The position numbers and the translations under genes were made by a program. From Ephemerocybe angulata (lineage: Eukaryota; Basidiomycota; Agaricomycetes; Agaricales; Psathyrellaceae), in contig JAACJK010000001.1 of assembly GCA_013368325.1 (NCBI GenBank), positions 2,480,001 through 2,544,000 on the forward strand: a stretch of 64,000 nucleotides of DNA, read 5' to 3'. The notes below the pieces were generated by a model. It searched no databases, was not told the DNA's origin, and saw nothing but the letters and a program-made list of their open reading frames with translations. Shown here piece by piece: positions 11,696-23,600 of this stretch; position 1 is the first letter of the stretch; each line of letters begins with the position of its first letter.

Positions 11696-12565
11696 ACATG
11701 ACTCCCTTGCATTTTGCCCATCTGTGCAAGGACTTGGACTTGGAGGATGGGCAGGCCTCTAATACACTACACCCTGCCTGGATATTGGAGAGGAAAGCCC
11801 CTACGAGGGAGATATCACTAAGTCCAAAAAGTCACGTTTCGTTTGTTTCCTCATGTGAGTGGAGAATTAAGCGCCTACCTCAAGCGCCGTAAGTTAAGAC
11901 AAGTTGCATCAACCTCTAGTTGCAACTCCCTGACCCTGGACTTTTTCCTTGGCCGTTCCTCCTCTGTCCGACTGTTTGATTACGAAGAGTATGCCTTCTC
12001 GACAAAGGAACCAACAGCATCTCTTCGAGAGGGTTTCGTTGCGTATACCGTGCTTTGCATCGTGGTTTGCATCGGGTGTCTCCGAATTCCGGCGCTCTGC
12101 CGATGATGCCGACAATGCCGACAGCGTCCCAGAGGTCAAGGGTTCGATTCGCAGCCCTGTGGTTATTTTCGCATTTTGACATTGGTCGATTTTCGAGATA
12201 GCGACACCTTGGGACCCAGTCAAATAATAACCCAGATACTATAGGCAGTCTTAGGCAGTGATATATGCTCTCAGGTGTTTAATAGAAATGGTATGCCCCC
12301 GAATCCGACCCCTCTGGTCCGCCTTCTCTTCTAACACCACGCTCTGGTTGGTAGGGGACCTCAATGAGACTGGGATCCAAGACCGTCTTCCTAGCGCCTC
12401 CCAACCTCACAGCGCAGCGTTAAACACCCACTGCCGCACTCTGTCCGCTCCTATCGCCTTGCTATGAAGCTTCGCTCATGTCCGGGCACTCGCAGCAGGT
12501 TCACGCCTACATTGCATTGGGAATTCGGCAAAAGTTCCCAAAGGGGCGTTGAGCAATACATATTC

Positions 12566-13105
12566 TTAGCTCAGGAAGGCCTTGTAGTTCGTGACCTTAC
12601 TAACCCAAACTTCTGGGGATCCACGCTGACGTGGATCCAGAAAAATATAGACTTGAGCAGCCTGCGCTCTCTCTATCTTCCTCACCGCCCTCCCTGACCT
12701 CCTCCTCGTCTGGATCAACCGTGGCCTCCTGCTTTGGTACAACTGCCTCTTCGCCTTCCCCTCCCTCTTGCATAGGACCCTCATTTTCCGCATGTGGTGG
12801 CTAAGAAGAAGCCGAATAACAAATATCGCAATATGCGGATTCTGTGCTTTGTCTGGGAGTGGGGGTCCAGTGCAGGCCAGCGTTGTTCGCCGGTGCAGGT
12901 TACCGCATCTACCAAGGCTGGCATTGTTGGTATCACCATGATATTTGACTTCAAGATCCAGGTTGTCCAGAGCCACAAGTTCATTTTCTATGGTAAACCA
13001 CTTTACAGGCTCATTATCGGGAGAAGGGGTCTTGTCGAAGCCTTCAAAGCCCCTACTCCGCGGCACACCAGTCAGTAGGTCGGCGAAAGCGTCAAGGGGA
13101 AACAA
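12566..13105 (-). CDS. Unrecognised ORF, possible N-terminal gene fragment
   Basis: A 179-codon open frame. The first 60 or so residues look protein-like (for example EPVKWFTIENELVALDNLDL), while the rest is arginine-rich and looks like non-coding translation. It may be the first exon of a decayed gene. No domain recognised and no neighbour suggests a function. Confidence 0.25.
   Translation of the reverse strand: MFPLDAFADLLTGVPRSRGFEGFDKTPSPDNEPVKWFTIENELVALDNLDLEVKYHGDTNNASLGRCGNLHRRTTLACTGPPLPDKAQNPHIAIFVIRLLLSHHMRKMRVLCKREGKAKRQLYQSRRPRLIQTRRRSGRAVRKIERAQAAQVYIFLDPRQRGSPEVWVSKVTNYKAFLS
12617..12638. repeat. Perfect 9-bp inverted repeat
   Basis: GGATCCACG, a four-base loop CTGA, then CGTGGATCC. 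It could form a small stem-loop; no flanking T-run or gene explains it. Confidence 0.8.
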
Positions 13106-13540
13106 ACATAATTAAGCGCGCGCTAAGCGCTCCTATCTGAAGGATACTTCCAAACTGGCACATAGGAAGGTCACAGTTGACCCAGGACGGTTGCGGCACG
13201 GGTAACTGCTTAAGCCTGATTTACCGTTCCTCCAGAGAGATTCTGTCTTGTCGTGACAGTATACAACCTGAGACTTGAGGAGCTGATTATATGCACGCTC
13301 CCCCAATGCCGAGTTCCTTCGGACTTTCGCTTCCCAAACCTGTATAAGCGCCCAACACGGACTTGTCTATCCTCCCGCCTGTGAAGGTTCGATGAGAGCC
13401 TGCCTCAGGAGTTCAATCCCCGACGGCCCTCGGACTCGGAGGCTCTTGCTTCCGAAGGCGTGGCTGTACCCATAACGCCGGTTCCAGTAAACCGTTGCAA
13501 CTGCCCCTCTCTCCGCTACATCTTCTCCCCATCCTCGTCG

Positions 13541-15264
13541 ATGGCTCTTCCACCTCAACTATTTCGCGCGTTTGAAAACTTTAGGGATCAGGCAAAGGAC
13601 GCTATACTCGCGGTCTCATCTTGCCTCTGCCAGCAGCAACCGAAGCTCAAGATCAATGGCCGAACATGTCAGACCTACTCTCCCTGTTCCTTGACCGCGA
13701 ATTGAAGAAGCGCTTTGAAATACAGTCCAGATAGTGAAAGTTCTTGGAGAAGGAGGATTCTCATTTGTGTACCTGGCACAGGATGAACACAGTGGGGTGC
13801 GCTTCTACGCAAGTCGAAGGAAGGCGCGTCATTAACCACCGATTCCAGAGACAATTCGCGCTCAAGAAGATTCGATGTCCCACCGGGGCCGAGGGTGTAA
13901 AGGAAGCTATGCGAGAGGTGGAGGCATATAGGAGATTCAAGTATGTTGCGCGCTCGCTGCATCTGGCTATAGACTAACCAAGTTAAAGACATCCAAACAT
14001 CATTCGGATTCTGGTGCGTCACAAAGTTAGCGCTGGCCACGTACTCTATTGATTGCATTCCCTAGGATTCTGCAGTAGTGCAAGACCCAGAAGGTGAAGG
14101 TCAAATCGTCTATCTATTCTTGCCGTTGTACAAGGTTCGCACCAATTGCACACCGCCCTGCACATCTGCCTGTGTACTTATGCTATTCACTAGCGCGGAA
14201 ACCTCCAGGATGCTATAAACGCCAACCTCGTCAACAACCGTCACTTCTCCGAGAAGGATATGCTGCGCTTATTTCGGGGCACTTGCCTCGCCGTCCGAGC
14301 AATGCATGAATACCGGCCTACCTCCGCGCGTTCCGCAGTACAGACCGACAATCGTCCCAAACCTAGGCGGCCTGTGGCTGCGGAAGATGACGACCGCGAC
14401 GAGCGGTTTCCTCAACCGGAAGGCGATGCCGAAGGGGGCTATTCGTATGACGGTGCTTCAGTGCCGCTGGTCACAAAACACCGGATCGAGGAGGAGCACG
14501 ATATCGTCTTCGACGGAGACGAGGAAGCAGAGCAGCACGATGGCCCTGCCCTTGAAATCATTCCCTACGCTCATCGCGATCTGAAGCCTGGGTGCGCCAT
14601 TTATCAATCCCGACTATTCTATTATTGACTGGGTGTGATTGGTAGCAACGTTATGATTGCTGACGACGGTACGACGCCGATTCTTATGGACTTTGGTAGT
14701 ACCATGAAAGCCCGTATACCCATCGAGAATAGGCAACAAGCGCTTCTGCAGCAGGTGAGTTCGAGCTAAGAGGGTTCGCGGCAGTGGGCACGGTTACTCA
14801 ACTGCCAAATGTCAGGATATCGCCGCTGAGCAAAGCACCATGGCCTACCGGGCACCAGAGCTGTTCGACGTGAAGACAGGCGTGGAGCTTGACGAGAAGG
14901 TCGATATCTGGGTACGCGCCTTCCATTTGACACCACTTTCTACAATCACACTAACGGAGTTTGCAGTCACTTGGGTGCACCCTATTTGCGCTGGCGTACT
15001 CCCATTCGCCTTTCGAAAATACCCAAACCACAGAACAAGGAGGCTCGATCGCGATGGCCGTACTGAGCGCTCAGTACAAGCACCCGCAATCGGCTTACTC
15101 AGGAGGACTACGGAATCTCATTGACAGCATGTTGAAAATCAGTCCTAGAGATCGACCGGATATCAACCAGGTGGGTACCTTCTTGATGACTCTCAGGGCA
15201 GCCATTGACCTCGATTCAATAGGTTATACAGATGACGGATCGCGTGCTTCAATCTTTAGCTTGA
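13541..15264 (+). CDS. ENV7: ENV7/STK16-family serine/threonine kinase
   Basis: Kinase of the NAK/STK16 group; yeast Env7 is a palmitoylated vacuolar-membrane kinase. Ten exons sum to 410 residues with every phase agreeing. Domains in order: Cys-containing N-terminus (SSCLC, a possible palmitoylation site, inference), KINGRTFQIVKVLGEGGFSFVYLA (Gly loop across a junction), FALKKIRC (catalytic Lys), HPNIIRILD, LFLPLYKRGNLQDAI, an acidic insertion of about 85 residues encoded near 14310-14560, then HRDLKPGNVMI, MDFGSTMKA (DFG), MAYRAPELFD (APE motif), SLGCTLFALAYSHSPFE, SPRDRPDINQ and VIQMTDRVLQSL at the end. The last intron (15171-15222) is needed to give this family-typical C-terminus; reading through it gives a different tail. 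Confidence 0.9.
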
Positions 15265-15680
15265 TACCTTCGCCCATCATAGACGCTATATCTAATTAAC
15301 TTATCATCAGCTTGGATGTTCAGCAGATATTGTGGTGGAATTGATAAGAACGCAGGATTGCGGGAACTAGGTTTTGATAGTGTTAATCTGTTTTGAATTG
15401 ACTCCTGGTCACTATACTTACCAGGATTATGCGTCCGGCGTTCCGTGGCAGGATCCCTGCCACTGCGTCCCGTCAGACCCGTGCTTCGCATTCTTACAAG
15501 TCGGAAGGCCAACTAACTGCTGACCCTTGAGCTTGGCCGGGGGGCCACTCAACCGGTGACGCTATTCTAGATTCTTACTAAGCTCGAACTTCGAAGAACA
15601 GTGGTAAGCCCGCTGGCGGCTGCGGCGCTGCCCAGGCCCCAAGGGCAAACTTCAAAAAAGCCGCACGAGACAAAAGAGAA

Positions 15681-15751
15681 TGCATTGACCGGGAGTCGAA
15701 CCCGGAGCTAGGCCATGGGAAGACCCAATGTTACCGCTACACCATCAATGC
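15681..15751 (-). tRNA. tRNA-Gly(CCC)
   Basis: Intronless 71-base cloverleaf on the minus strand: acceptor GCATTGA with TCAATGC and discriminator A; D arm GTGT-AGCGGTA-ACAT; anticodon stem GGGTC with GGCCT (two G-T pairs); loop TTCCCAT giving anticodon CCC; T arm CCGGG-TTCGACT-CCCGG. All expected invariant positions are present. Confidence 0.93.
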
Positions 15752-16721
15752 GATGAAAAAGGAGCGGTGCACAGTATTAGGACGCAACATTGAAGGAGCT
15801 CATGTCCGTAACCCAAACACAAATCGTAAGTAGCTGCCGCTGTTGACAGCAACTCTCTCTCCTCCCTATTATGTCGCCCTGCACACCAACTCATTCGAAG
15901 AGAATGAACAACCGTCTTCTCATGACTTGAACCAAAGCAATGGAGTGTGATTGCGATAACCCACGACCATCTCCGCCGACGGGCATTGGGGTGGTGTCGA
16001 CTGCTGAGCCATTGGCATGAGGATGCTGCCATCGTAAAACGCCATTCGGTCGACCTTCGAGGCGGTCTGGAACTGCTGATCCACCAGACAAGATGCTTAT
16101 CTACGTCTTACCAGCCACCAGAACCTCGCATTCTACTGTGGCTCCCCAAGAATATCCTCGACAGGACCCGCAGGCGTGCAGAACATCCGACTCATGCGAC
16201 TACCGGTGAATTCTTCACCAATGCTTCATCGCACTAGCACCGAATCAGGTCCTTGCCTTCTGGACTACTATAAAAAGTGGAAGCGAAGTGATCGCTTATA
16301 ACGCACTGGAAGCTCTGTTAGGGGTGTTAAGTCGCCCAGGAGGTGGGCTACTAGCGTGTTATCCGCCTGCGGGCGCACGAGTGGGGTATGTGGGTTAGAC
16401 CCCTCTCTCCATATTAAAATCTCACTTTTCTGAATCTCGGAACTAGTAATCAGCGCAAGCATAGAAACGAAGCTTGCAATCCGAATCTCCGTTCCGATGC
16501 CGTTCCACTTGAACGTTTGGACAGTTGCCCAAGATAGCGGTGGCCCTGTCATGACTGAAGTGGCACCCTCCGACTTCTATCCTTTGCTCACGGCATCCAT
16601 AAGATGAGTTCAGCTTCCAAATCCGAAACAGACTGGCCTTCATATAAAGACGACTTCTTCCTAGCTTCAATGGCTATATTGGACTCCTCTGCACACCTCC
16701 ACACCTTGAACCCGCTCCGAG
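15752..16721. other. Gene-poor stretch upstream of the F-box gene
   Basis: Short ORFs on both strands show no domain. The last 120 bases may be leader of the F-box gene; an upstream Met at 16604 in another frame is not used. Bases 15265-15680, before the tRNA-Gly, hold the ENV7 3' end and nothing else identifiable. Confidence 0.4.
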
Positions 16722-18215
16722 ATGGCTGCTCACTACATTGCTGCTTATTCCCCTCCCATGAAGTTAGGCGTTTACGACGGCTCGGCCCAGACAAATTCTA
16801 TCCTTTCGCGTTTCTGGTCGAACGACCTCCCTTCTCATGGCCTCTTCTTCCCTGACGATATCGAGGCTGCAGTTCACATGCTCTTGCATGGCGATGAACG
16901 TTCCTCGCAGGAAAGAGACGAGCTCAGTACGAAGGCTACATCTGCTGAGGCTGACAGTTGTCAAAGCATGTCCGAAGAGGTACTTTCTCGAATGAAGGAG
17001 ATGCCACTTGAAATTGTATTCGAGGTATGCCGATTGAAACTCTTGGGATTCCCGTTCTCGCGACTGACACGCGTTAAAAGATACTCCTTCACCTCCATCC
17101 TTCCGATCTTCTAAGCATAGCTCGCTCAAGCCAACGGCTTCGCGAAATCGTCCTCAGCAAACGGTCCCGATTTATCTGGACAGAATGTTTGTCTAACGTC
17201 AGGGGACTGCCATCGTGTCCTCTAGACATGACGGAGCCACAATTCGCAAAGCTTGTCTTCGATCAGACGTGTCAAGTGAGTGTCCTGTTTCTGTTTGCTT
17301 TCGCTTCGATTGCCAATTTCATTGCCTTGCTCGATACCAACCTGAGCTCTGCGTCCGCGTCCTTTGGATTCATAACTGTAATCGAGATTGCACTTGTGGC
17401 GGACTCCATCAGCGATGATATCATGAGCGTTAGTGATATGCTCGATGGTCATACACCAAGGCTTTCGCCAACCATGATGATTATCCCCATCTCTTCAAGT
17501 TTATCAGTCCATCTATACAATGTGGCTAACATGTAGTGCAGTTTTGCGGAAAGCAAGGAATGAGGGATGTATTTTGGGCATGCCAAGTCCGGTGCTGCCC
17601 AACTTGCGTTCAAAAACAGTAGGTTCTCCCCGTTCGAGTCAAAGGCGAATTGTCATATATCCTTTCAGATTCATCTCGGAAGAGGAGCTTCGAGCTCGTA
17701 TTCCAAAGGACGTCGGAATCGAAAAATTATCGACCATCTTCCCCTACACCGTGGTTAACCGTACGTTCCTTCCTTTGACCTTATCTTCCAACCATATCTG
17801 ATATGCAATCACAGTATACCAACCTAAACAGCCTTCCAAAGTACTCTACTACCATCCAATTGCCACGCGGTATTTGGGTGAACTAGAAGACGTACTGGCA
17901 TCCAATGCCGGCTCAATACATTCCACGGAAGGACTGGAGGATTGGGTGAAATTAAAGGAAGAGAACCAGATTGAAAGGATCAAGGTATGCGCACGCCCCT
18001 TCGCATGATGTATCCTTGTGCATCCCCATGGTGAAGGTCCAGCTGACATCTCCTTCTCCCTTTCGCAGCACGCGTCGTTGTGCGAACACTGGTATAACCA
18101 TTGGGCAGTCCGGACGGCACCCAGGAGTTCCGACATCCCACTCTTTGACCTCGCCGTCACCGCGGTGTTGTCGAGCGCCCTTATCTATCTCTGGAAGGAT
18201 AGAATCTTTGGATAG
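16722..18215 (+). CDS. F-box protein with C-x2-C zinc-ribbon-like module
   Basis: Six exons (16722-17024, 17081-17275, 17542-17618, 17669-17760, 17815-17984, 18069-18215) give 327 residues in frame. An F-box of about 45 residues spans the first junction: MPLEIVFE joined to ILLHLHPSDLLSIARSSQRL, then IVLSKRSRFIWTEC. Downstream is the cysteine module TCQFCGKQG...WACQVRCCPTC, common in mushroom F-box proteins, then a conserved-looking tail (EELRARIP, KVLYYHP, HASLCEHW). F-box proteins are substrate receptors of SCF ubiquitin ligases; the target is unknown. The last residues (about LFDLAVTAVLSSALIYLW) are hydrophobic and unlike the usual charged end, so the 3' exon may be altered or mis-modelled. 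Confidence 0.8.
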
Positions 18216-19467
18216 ACGTCCTACTCTCCCTTCTGGTTGCCATCCTTTTTCTTTCCATCAAGCAAGCCTGACACCGCCGAAACCGCAGGATACAGAATTT
18301 CCGAACATGACAGTATGTAATATCACGAGATCGTGAAGATGAAGCAGGGTATGGTCTGCGGTTGTCCTTTAGCATAGATCGCAACCGCAGAGCAAGAATA
18401 TTCCGCCCCCTGCGGCCGCTGTCCTGGAGGAAGCTCCGAACCAGACCACCATGTCGATTTGGGATCAGGTGCCCTCAATTAAGTCGCCAATCTTACGTAG
18501 CTTAAACAAAGATCTTCACCTTCCTTTCGAAGGTTGTGCTTCTTTGTGTGTACCAACTGTTAGGATACATACAGGATGTTATAATGGAGCTTCCCCATAT
18601 GTCCAAATCCCTTTCACTGCTTTGGAATGAGTTGCGCCTCATGATACTCACCGACTATAAGGTTATGGTGGCTTGCTTCAAGTCATTACTGGGGATAGAA
18701 CGAAATGAAAGAATCGCCTTTCTCAGGTCCAAGCCGTTGGGCATAATGCATAAGCGCTAATATTTTGCATGACGTCGTTGTCGACCTGCAGAAGAAGACC
18801 GACCTCGCGTCGTCCTCTTCTAACCCCCTCCTGAACCGCCCAATACCAGTGATGCCTTTAATCTCCAGAGTACGCTAGTAGCACAAGGCACGTAGTCGCT
18901 CTCCAAATAGGCAAACCCTTGCCAATCAGTCCCATTCAATAGCTACGGGACCTCGTTCTATTGTATTCAGTTTCCCCGCTTGGGGAAGCAACTTGGTCAC
19001 CGTTCCATAACGTGCTTTCAGCCACTAAGATTTTAGTCAGGTATCAGCATAGAAGAAAAGGCTGATGCGTTTTTCTCCTCTAACCTTAGCCCGGAGAAGC
19101 CTGAGTTGTGATAGAGACTTCCTGATAGTCTCCTCTATTAAGGAAGCCCTCCCATTCCGAGGAGCTGTGACCAGATTGGCGGTCAGAAGGATGCCTCTAG
19201 GTTTTCTCCTGGAATATTCTCGGTGTCGTAAAGGAACGAAGACAACTCAGCTTTAGCGCACTTTGGTTTCAAAGACCAAAACAGCCGTCTTAGACGACGA
19301 CCATGAACTGCATTGAGGTCCAGAGTACCAAGGTGAGATATTAGATACATGCATAGGTAGTGCCAATTGATACAACAGATTTGAGCGGAGGTCGCACCGG
19401 TCTTCCTGAAACCTCCTGAAACCAGCTGGAGGATCCGCGGCTGACGAGTACTTTGTCACAGAGACAT
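18216..19467. other. Gene-poor stretch; possible small coding patch near 18385-18627
   Basis: Between two genes pointing at each other. One frame from about 18385 to 18627 stays open and reads as Pro/Gln-rich (IPPPAAAVLEEAPNQ), which looks protein-like but has no clear start, splice partner or homologue. The rest looks non-coding. Confidence 0.35.
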
Positions 19468-20468
19468 TTAGGAACTCCTCAAGCTGGTAGAGGATATTCT
19501 CAATCTCAAATTGGCGATGATGGACGCTGCCCTCCCTGTTGGTGTCGGCGACAAGGGCAATTCCTCACCGTTCTCCCCCAGCTTGATTGGCAGGGATGAC
19601 TGAGGGGGAGATGACGTACTTTTCCTTCGTCCTCTCATGTCGAACTTGATGGTCCGCCCCGGATGGCGCTTGGGAGGCGTTTCCCTCTGAAGAGGTGGCG
19701 TACTCGAGCTGCTCTGGGCCATGGCTGCGCTGTTCCCTTAGAAAGGATATCATCATGGCGAGAGAAAGGGGCGTACAGCTGTGCGCCTTGGCCAGTTCTA
19801 TCTCCTCTGCCCTGAGCTCACGATGCAGAAGCTTGGGGATTTTCACTGCCATCAATGCAATTAGTGCGGGCTTCTCCTCTAACGACAGGGGACAGAGAAG
19901 ACATACAAACATCAAGCATCTCCGCGTCTTGGAACGTTGGGAACAGGTCCCCATCGATAATTGAGTGCCCAGGCTCCTCGAGGAGCATGGTACTATAGGC
20001 TTTCAGCGTCTGGGGAGGTGGGTTGAGGTGCCTTGGATCCATTTTGCGTCGCCACATTTTTCGGAGAGATTTCATCTGGTCAATAGAATATCGCCATATA
20101 GCTTGATCGGGTAAAGCTCTTGGACGTGCATCCCAGTATATGGCCGTGACAAGGGCACCCATGAACAGCTGCTCCGCTTCCGATGAAGGCACGAGAGGTT
20201 TTATGAAGCAGTCGTTCGAGTATTCCTGGAGGTAGAAGAGCGCAACAACGACGCATCCGGGGACGAAATTCTGTCTCCGGAGATGCACGAGGATGTAAAA
20301 GATGTCGAGGCGGATGCGGTCCACATTCCAAAGCCGGATGCGTGCTTCTCGAGTGGAGAGATACCGAGCGACATAGCGGAAGACGGTGTCGGTCAGCACC
20401 TGAGTGTTCTCGAGAGGACGTGCGCCCCAGCTGTGATACGTCAGGTCGGTAACGGTCGGGGTGTCCAT
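19468..20468 (-). CDS. Cyclin-like protein, hypothetical
   Basis: Three exons (20468-19907, 19845-19777, 19724-19468; introns of 61 and 52 bases) give 295 residues. Residues about 25-110 resemble a cyclin N-terminal box: VFRYVARYL, then DIFYILVHLRRQNFVPGCVVVALFYLQEY, then SSEAEQLFMGALVTAIYWD. The pattern of helices around FVPGCVVVALFYL matches cyclin helix 3 of PHO80/Pcl-type fungal cyclins, but similarity is weak and the family is not certain. The C-terminus is Ser/Pro-rich and basic (KRHPGRTIKFDMRGRRK) with SP/TP sites that could be kinase targets (inference). The second intron moves the frame into this Ser-rich tail; without it the frame stops at 19565. Confidence 0.6.
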
Positions 20469-20908
20469 GTGAGTGTGGTATGTTGCAAGAAAGGTCAGAT
20501 ATTAATCTGATAACGCTCCAGGGGGCGTTGTCTAAGACATTTTGTGGGCTCTAAGGTCCAGGAGCATAAGTACTGCGGGAGGTCGCCGGTCATCAATTCA
20601 AACGAAACTGTTCAAAATCGTTGTCCAAGGGGAAATGACATCCCTCAGATATCCAGACAAAAGGCGAATCCTGGTTCTAAGGTTCATCAGTGGTTCAGTT
20701 CACCGCAAAAGGACAGGTTGTATGGGCGCCAAAGTGGCGGTTGGCTGAAGAGGGAGAAAGCGGGAGCGGCCAACTGCGGCTCCCGGTGCCGGTACCCGGG
20801 GCTCAGAGGCGCACGGTCACCTGACGAGCCGAGTCGCGTCGCGCAAGGTCGCGCGGCGTTTATTACCCTCTTATCATAACGCCCACGACCCCAAAACCTG
20901 ACCACACC
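20469..20908. promoter_or_regulatory. Divergent region with a CpG-rich patch
   Basis: 440 bases between two divergent genes. From 20829 to 20861 the sequence is dense in CGCG (GAGTCGCGTCGCGCAAGG and following), just upstream of the 20909 start. It may contain MluI-box-like sites, but no exact ACGCGT is present. Confidence 0.4.
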
Positions 20909-23600
20909 ATGGAGAACGAAGACGAGTATGTTGCGGATAGCGAAGAGGAACTGACTATGGACTTTGACATTGGCAAGGCAAAGAGTGACTGGGAAACCGA
21001 AATCTCTACTTGTGAGTCACTGTGCATTCCCCTTCAGCCCGAGCATTCTGAGCAGGATCCAGTCCGCAAGGTCGGTGAAAGAGGAGACACAGAAGAACCG
21101 GTGCCCGTGAAACAGGTCTCTTCGATCAGCGACTTTACTGTGCAGCCTCAAACAACTATCGATACGATTTCAACGTCAGTCTCGACCGTGACAACACCGG
21201 CTGTGAAACCACCCCGCCCACGGCCGAGGCCAATAGCGAAGAAGAAAAGTGCGGAAGCTCTGCCTTCGGAGCCCAATGGTATCGCAGACATTCCCACTTT
21301 TCCCCTGCTTGATCAAATCGTCGCCAGGGCCAATGCCCTCAGTCACCCTGCAGCCGATATGGTTTGGGAGGGGGACCTCCCAGATTTCCCCGCTCTAAAC
21401 AATATCATGACTAGCATCGCCGACCGCGCTAAAACCCGTCAGAGGAAGCCAACGGATACCTCCACGCAGCAGTGGGACGACATAGACTTTGACGTCCCTC
21501 AATCATCCAAGAAGAAGGCCAAATCCACTGCTCAGTCTCAAGATACGCTCAACCCTGATCTCAATCTTGCGCCTGTACTGTCTTCTAGTAAAGGAAAAGG
21601 AAAAGCTCCAATTATCAGCGACGTTATAGAGCTCACGGACGATGAGGACGAGCTCAACATCACGAAGAAGAAGAGCAAGCCTAAACCGAAACCGAAGCCC
21701 AAAGCCCTGTCTCCCAAACCTGACACGGTTGATTCGACAATGAAACCGCCACGTCCCAAACCTCGCCCAAAGCCGAAAAAGCTAAAGGGACCTACGGAGC
21801 AGTTGTCGTCTGAGCCGGACCCCTCGAAACCCATCTCAACCCCTCCCCATCCACCTACAGACACTGACTTCATTTCCTCTTCGCCGAATAAACGAACCCG
21901 CAACCTCTTCCCACCATCTTCCCTTCCACCCTCCGACTTTGCATTCCCCACGCCCCAAGGCACATTCGACCTACCCGCCATCGAGACCCTTCGCGACAGT
22001 CGGAGCGACTGCCATCTATCTGCAGATATACCGTCGAGTGGAGGCCGCAAGCGGCTGAGCGAAGTCGACGAGCTGTTCTCCGGCGACGAGGAGCTATTCG
22101 GGCCTGAGCCTGTTGATCCAAACAGACTACCTCCACCCCCAACCTTCTTTGCTGGGTCTTCCCAGAGCCATCCAGCAAATACACTGAATCCCTCCAAACA
22201 GAATGACGGCCGAGCGGTAGACTCGCCCACGTTCTCGACCATTCCTAAACCATCTATTGCAGTCGCCGCGAACGGCGGTCCTTTACTCGACGACAACGAC
22301 TTTGCCCCTCCTAAGACCAAGCGAAAGAAGAAGGCCTTAGAAGACGACGATGACGACGCAGACTGGGGAGTGGCTCCTTCGAAGCCCAAGGAGAAGAAGG
22401 CGCCGAAGAAGAAGAAGGAAAAGAAAGTTTTACCGGAAGTCGAAGTGTTAATCGTCACCACTCCGGCCTCTATCCCAGCGGACAAAGCCAAGAAGAAGAA
22501 AGGGAAGGGCAAAGCAAAAGACGAAGGCGGCAAGGCTGAAGCAAAGGAGGTCTTCAAAAGTCGTGAGATGATTGAAGACTCCGACGAGGATCCTTTGCAA
22601 GACTTTCGCCCAGTCGAGACTCCAGATAGCATACTACCTCCTGCGGCAAGCACTACATCCGGGAAGGAGAAAGGGACACCAGTTAGCCAAGAAATCCCCG
22701 TTCCTGCAGTGGCCAATCCTGTACCAGACGATATGGACACGTTGGATGACGATGAGTTCCCTGTTAAGCGGAAAGATAGTCGGAAGAAGCGGAAGTCCAT
22801 AGTGGTCGATGAGGACGATGATCTTGGCGAGGCGTCGCAGTCGGAGAATAGCCCAAATAAACGACGGAAGACGAATAAGAAGGGCAAAGGGGCAGAGGCA
22901 CAGGAAGCAGCGCCCGCGAAATCGTCGATCAAGAAGCGAAAGGGGAAGGCAAAGGCGACCTTGGTTCTGTCAGAAGAGGAAGATTATGCTCCGGACCCTC
23001 GACCACCGTCGCCTCCGAGGGATGTGGAGGAGGAAGAAAACGTTGCGTCCAAGGTGCGAAATGAATTTGAATCATGCTGTGTTCCTTTTTCTGATTTGTT
23101 GTGTCCAGGAGAACGTTGAGCCCAAAGCCCCGGAACCCTCCAAAACGAACCATCAGGACATGAGCACGCCCAAGCCCGCCAACGACAGGCCTCGGCAGCC
23201 TCGCCATTCAATTGCAAATCGCGCTAGGGCAACACCCATGAGCGAGCTGATCAAGCGCGTGAACTCCCATCCCAACTCCCCATTCCCCCCCGCGTCATCG
23301 GCCCGTCTACCCACCATTTCCAAGATAGCGACGTCCTACTCACCATACCTTAAATCATCACGAAGTATGTTGTCGAAGATTGCACCATTGCACCCTAATC
23401 GCCGCACGCCACCCCCTCCGCTCCCTCCTCCGCCTCCGAGGAGGAAGACGAAGAAGGAGTTGGAGAGGGAGGAAAGATGGGAAGAGGAGATGGTGGAGGC
23501 TGTCGGTGGGATTGAAGTCTGGGCTGCGATGAGCGATATGGAGCGGAGGGAGATGAGGAAGGCGAAAATGGATGCGGAGATGGGCGGCTGGGAGGATTAA
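20909..23600 (+). CDS. Large disordered charged protein, probably nuclear
   Basis: Two exons (20909-23053 and 23109-23600; 55-base intron) give 878 residues. No enzymatic domain was seen. The protein alternates acidic patches (SEEEL, DDEDEL, EDDDDDAD) with lysine blocks that look like nuclear localisation signals (KKKSKPKPKPKPKA, PKEKKAPKKKKEKK, KKRKS). KPRPKPKPKK-like proline-basic repeats occur near residues 95-115 and 250-290. The final 100 residues differ: TPMSELIKRVNS, YSPYLKSSRSML, IAPLHPNRRTPPPPLPPPPP, then a predicted helix KTKKELEREERWEEEM and DMERREMRKAKMDAEMG. That C-terminus looks like the conserved functional part. Possible scaffold for chromatin or DNA repair, but that is a guess. 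A short intron near 21014 (GTGAGT) cannot be excluded. Confidence 0.75.

Larger units (their letters stand above)
11589..13540. other. Gene-poor stretch with degenerate sequence
   Basis: About 2 kb with no gene I can support. It holds the tRNA-Pro fragment at 11678, a B-box-like sequence near 12138 with no cloverleaf, a perfect short inverted repeat at 12617-12638, and a minus-strand ORF at 12566-13105. The many short ORFs are unrelated to known families as far as I can see. It may be decayed mobile-element or pseudogene DNA (inference). Confidence 0.5.

Noticed and set aside
12100..12175. B-box-like GGTTCGATTC, possible tRNA
   Set aside because: No acceptor, D or anticodon stem can be drawn around it.
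21538..22932. 464-codon minus-strand ORF, Ser/Phe-rich
   Set aside because: Exact antisense of the Lys/Glu/Asp-rich coding exon of the 20909 gene; its composition is what the complement predicts.
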